This document shows positions 62,461-64,000 of a stretch of DNA of 64,000 nucleotides, one piece after another (position 1 is the first letter of the stretch; each line of letters opens with the position of its first letter). Source of the stretch: Pantoea ananatis LMG 2665 (lineage in GTDB: Bacteria > Pseudomonadota > Gammaproteobacteria > Enterobacterales > Enterobacteriaceae); the NCBI RefSeq assembly GCF_000710035.2, contig NZ_JMJJ01000004.1, positions 496,001 through 560,000 of the forward strand, given 5' to 3'. The translations under genes and the position numbers were made by a program. Below the pieces are notes generated by a model, which was not told the DNA's origin, did not search any database, and was given only the letters and a program-made list of their open reading frames with translations.

Positions 62461-63861
62461 TCAGAAGCTCGCGTTGCGTGGTGTTCGTGGGAAGGGGATA
62501 ACATCTCTTACATTTTGTACGCCGGTGACATAGGCGATTAAACGTTCGAAACCTAATCCAAACCCTGAATGTGGCACGGTGCCATAGCGACGCAGATCGC
62601 GATACCACCAGTAATCTTCTTTTTTCAGCCCCATCTCTTCCAGACGCGCATCCAGCACATCCAGACGTTCCTCACGCTGAGAACCGCCGATAATTTCACC
62701 GATACCCGGCGCTAACACATCCATCGCCGCCACGGTTTTCCCGTCGTCGTTAAGGCGCATATAGAATGCCTTGATATCTTTCGGATAGTTTTTCACCACC
62801 ACCGGCGCTTTGAAATGCTTCTCGGCAAGATAACGTTCGTGTTCAGAGGACAGATCGATGCCCCATGACACTGGGTTCTCAAAGGTCTGCCCGCAGTTCA
62901 TCAGGATATCGACGGCATCGGTATAATCGACCTGGGCGAAATCGGTGGTAACAAAACGCTCCAGGCGATTAATCGCATCGTTGTCTACGCGCTCGGCAAA
63001 AAATGCCATATCGTCTGCACGCTCATCCAGCACGGCTTTGAAGACATACTTGAGCATGGCTTCCGCCAGGGCTGCCGCATCGTCTAATGAGGCGAAAGCG
63101 ATTTCCGGTTCCAGCATCCAGAACTCTGCCAGATGGCGGCTGGTATTGGAGTTTTCCGCACGGAACGTGGGGCCGAAGGTGTAGATTTTCGACAAGGCGC
63201 TGGCGTAGGTTTCACCGTTCAACTGCCCTGAAACCGTCAGGAACGCCTCTTTCCCGAAGAAATCCTCCGAATAGTCGACTTTGCCCTGATCGTTGCGCGG
63301 CAGGTTTTCCATGTCCAGCGTCGAAACGCGGAACATCTCACCGGCCCCTTCAGTGTCAGAGGCGGTGATCAGCGGCGTGGAAACCCAAAAGTAGCCGTTC
63401 TCATGGAAGAAGCGGTGCAGCGCCTGGGCCAGGGTATGACGAACGCGCGCCACGGCGCCAATCAGGTTGGTACGCGGACGCAGGTGGGCTACCTCACGCA
63501 GGTATTCGATACTGTGACGTTTTGCCGCCATTGGGTAGCTGTCGGGATCTTCTACCCAGCCCACGACCTCCAGCTTTGTCGCCTGAATTTCGAATGCCTG
63601 ACCCTGACCCGGAGATGCAACGACCTTACCGGTGACAATGACGGAACAGCCGGTGGTCAGGTGCAGCACTTCGTCCTGATAATTATTCAGAGAATTATTG
63701 ACGACAGCCTGAACGGGATTAAAGCAGGAGCCGTCATAGACAGCGATAAAGGAAAGACCGGCTTTGGAATCTCTTCGGGTACGCACCCAACCACGTACGG
63801 TGACTTCACTGTCAACCGCGACGCGACCGTGCAGTACATCCGCTACAGGCACTACGCTCAT
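62461..63861 (-). CDS. asnS: AsnS, asparaginyl-tRNA synthetase
   Basis: Class-II synthetase charging tRNA-Asn. 466 residues as in E. coli. N-terminal OB anticodon-binding domain ([19 protein letters not shown]). Class-II motif 2 is [19 protein letters not shown] and motif 3 is [26 protein letters not shown] precedes the ATG. Lies upstream of ompF, as in E. coli; the pncB gene that would be beyond it is outside the window. Confidence 0.97.
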   Translation of the reverse strand: MSVVPVADVLHGRVAVDSEVTVRGWVRTRRDSKAGLSFIAVYDGSCFNPVQAVVNNSLNNYQDEVLHLTTGCSVIVTGKVVASPGQGQAFEIQATKLEVVGWVEDPDSYPMAAKRHSIEYLREVAHLRPRTNLIGAVARVRHTLAQALHRFFHENGYFWVSTPLITASDTEGAGEMFRVSTLDMENLPRNDQGKVDYSEDFFGKEAFLTVSGQLNGETYASALSKIYTFGPTFRAENSNTSRHLAEFWMLEPEIAFASLDDAAALAEAMLKYVFKAVLDERADDMAFFAERVDNDAINRLERFVTTDFAQVDYTDAVDILMNCGQTFENPVSWGIDLSSEHERYLAEKHFKAPVVVKNYPKDIKAFYMRLNDDGKTVAAMDVLAPGIGEIIGGSQREERLDVLDARLEEMGLKKEDYWWYRDLRRYGTVPHSGFGLGFERLIAYVTGVQNVRDVIPFPRTPRNASF

Positions 63862-64000
63862 AAATATCTCTCTATATAGAAGAAGTGTGTGAATGAATTC
63901 CCCAGACTGGGGTGTAGCTATGTTACTTGTGAGTCAACAGGAAACAAGCAAAATTCAGGGGAATAACCGATTTATTGCAGGAAGGCGGGGCGCGATAACG
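63862..64000. other. Upstream of asnS to window end
   Basis: No gene start is visible in these 139 bases; presumably the asnS promoter region. A small 5-bp hairpin (63900-63904 with 63908-63912) is present. Confidence 0.5.

Overview
The window is a gene-dense stretch of chromosome from a member of the Enterobacterales. Nearly every protein matches, in length and motifs, the Escherichia coli genes of the artPIQM to asnS region (about 19-21 min), and in the same order. The ompF leader and several hairpins are also recognisably enterobacterial. Divergence from E. coli is moderate (Lrp almost identical; OmpF, LdtD, ComEC/YcaI and the FtsK linker quite different). Many E. coli neighbours are absent: hcp-hcr, aqpZ, ybjX-macAB, serW tRNA, dmsABC, ycaP, ycaL and ycbJ. 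A non-E. coli enterobacterium, perhaps Erwiniaceae (Pantoea/Erwinia type), is my inference and is not proven by the sequence.

Layout. 1-1757: arginine ABC transporter artP-artI-artQ, minus strand, cut at the left edge. 1980-3766: envelope lipoprotein ybjP, then ybjQ-amiD. 3790-7659: ltaE and poxB (minus), then lysine exporter lysO. 7796-9445: OLD-family ATPase/nuclease ybjD. 9517-12708: cspD divergent from clpS-clpA. 12801-18689: infA, aat, cydD-cydC and trxB (minus). 19215-26802: lrp, ftsK, lolA, rarA, serS (plus). 27125-28279: MFS protein ycaD. 28381-34646: pflA, pflB, focA and ycaO (minus), with an FNR-type promoter ahead of focA. 34956-40444: serC-aroA, cmk, rpsA, ihfB. 40647-47939: ycaI (comEC), msbA, lpxK, ycaQ, ycaR, kdsB. 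48037-48813: elyC (minus). 48939-56212: cmoM-mukF-mukE-mukB with overlapping junctions. 56382-59602: ldtD, mepK, gloC. 59644-63861: aspC, ompF and asnS (minus).

Functional themes are fermentation and microaerobic metabolism (poxB, pfl-foc, cydDC), cell envelope (amiD, lolA, msbA, lpxK, kdsB, elyC, ldtD, mepK, ompF), translation (infA, aat, serS, rpsA, asnS, clpSA with Aat in the N-degron pathway) and chromosome handling (ftsK, mukFEB, ihfB, rarA). I found no CRISPR array, insertion sequence, prophage, tRNA or rRNA, and no broken gene apart from the edge-truncated artQ. Several promoters and operators can be placed (FNR at focA, a sigma-S type -10 at poxB, two infA promoters, OmpR-like sites at ompF). 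There are also unexplained palindromes and hairpins, one containing an exact copy of the neisserial DNA uptake 12-mer. I did not find a convincing new multi-gene system; the least characterised protein of interest is the OLD-type YbjD.
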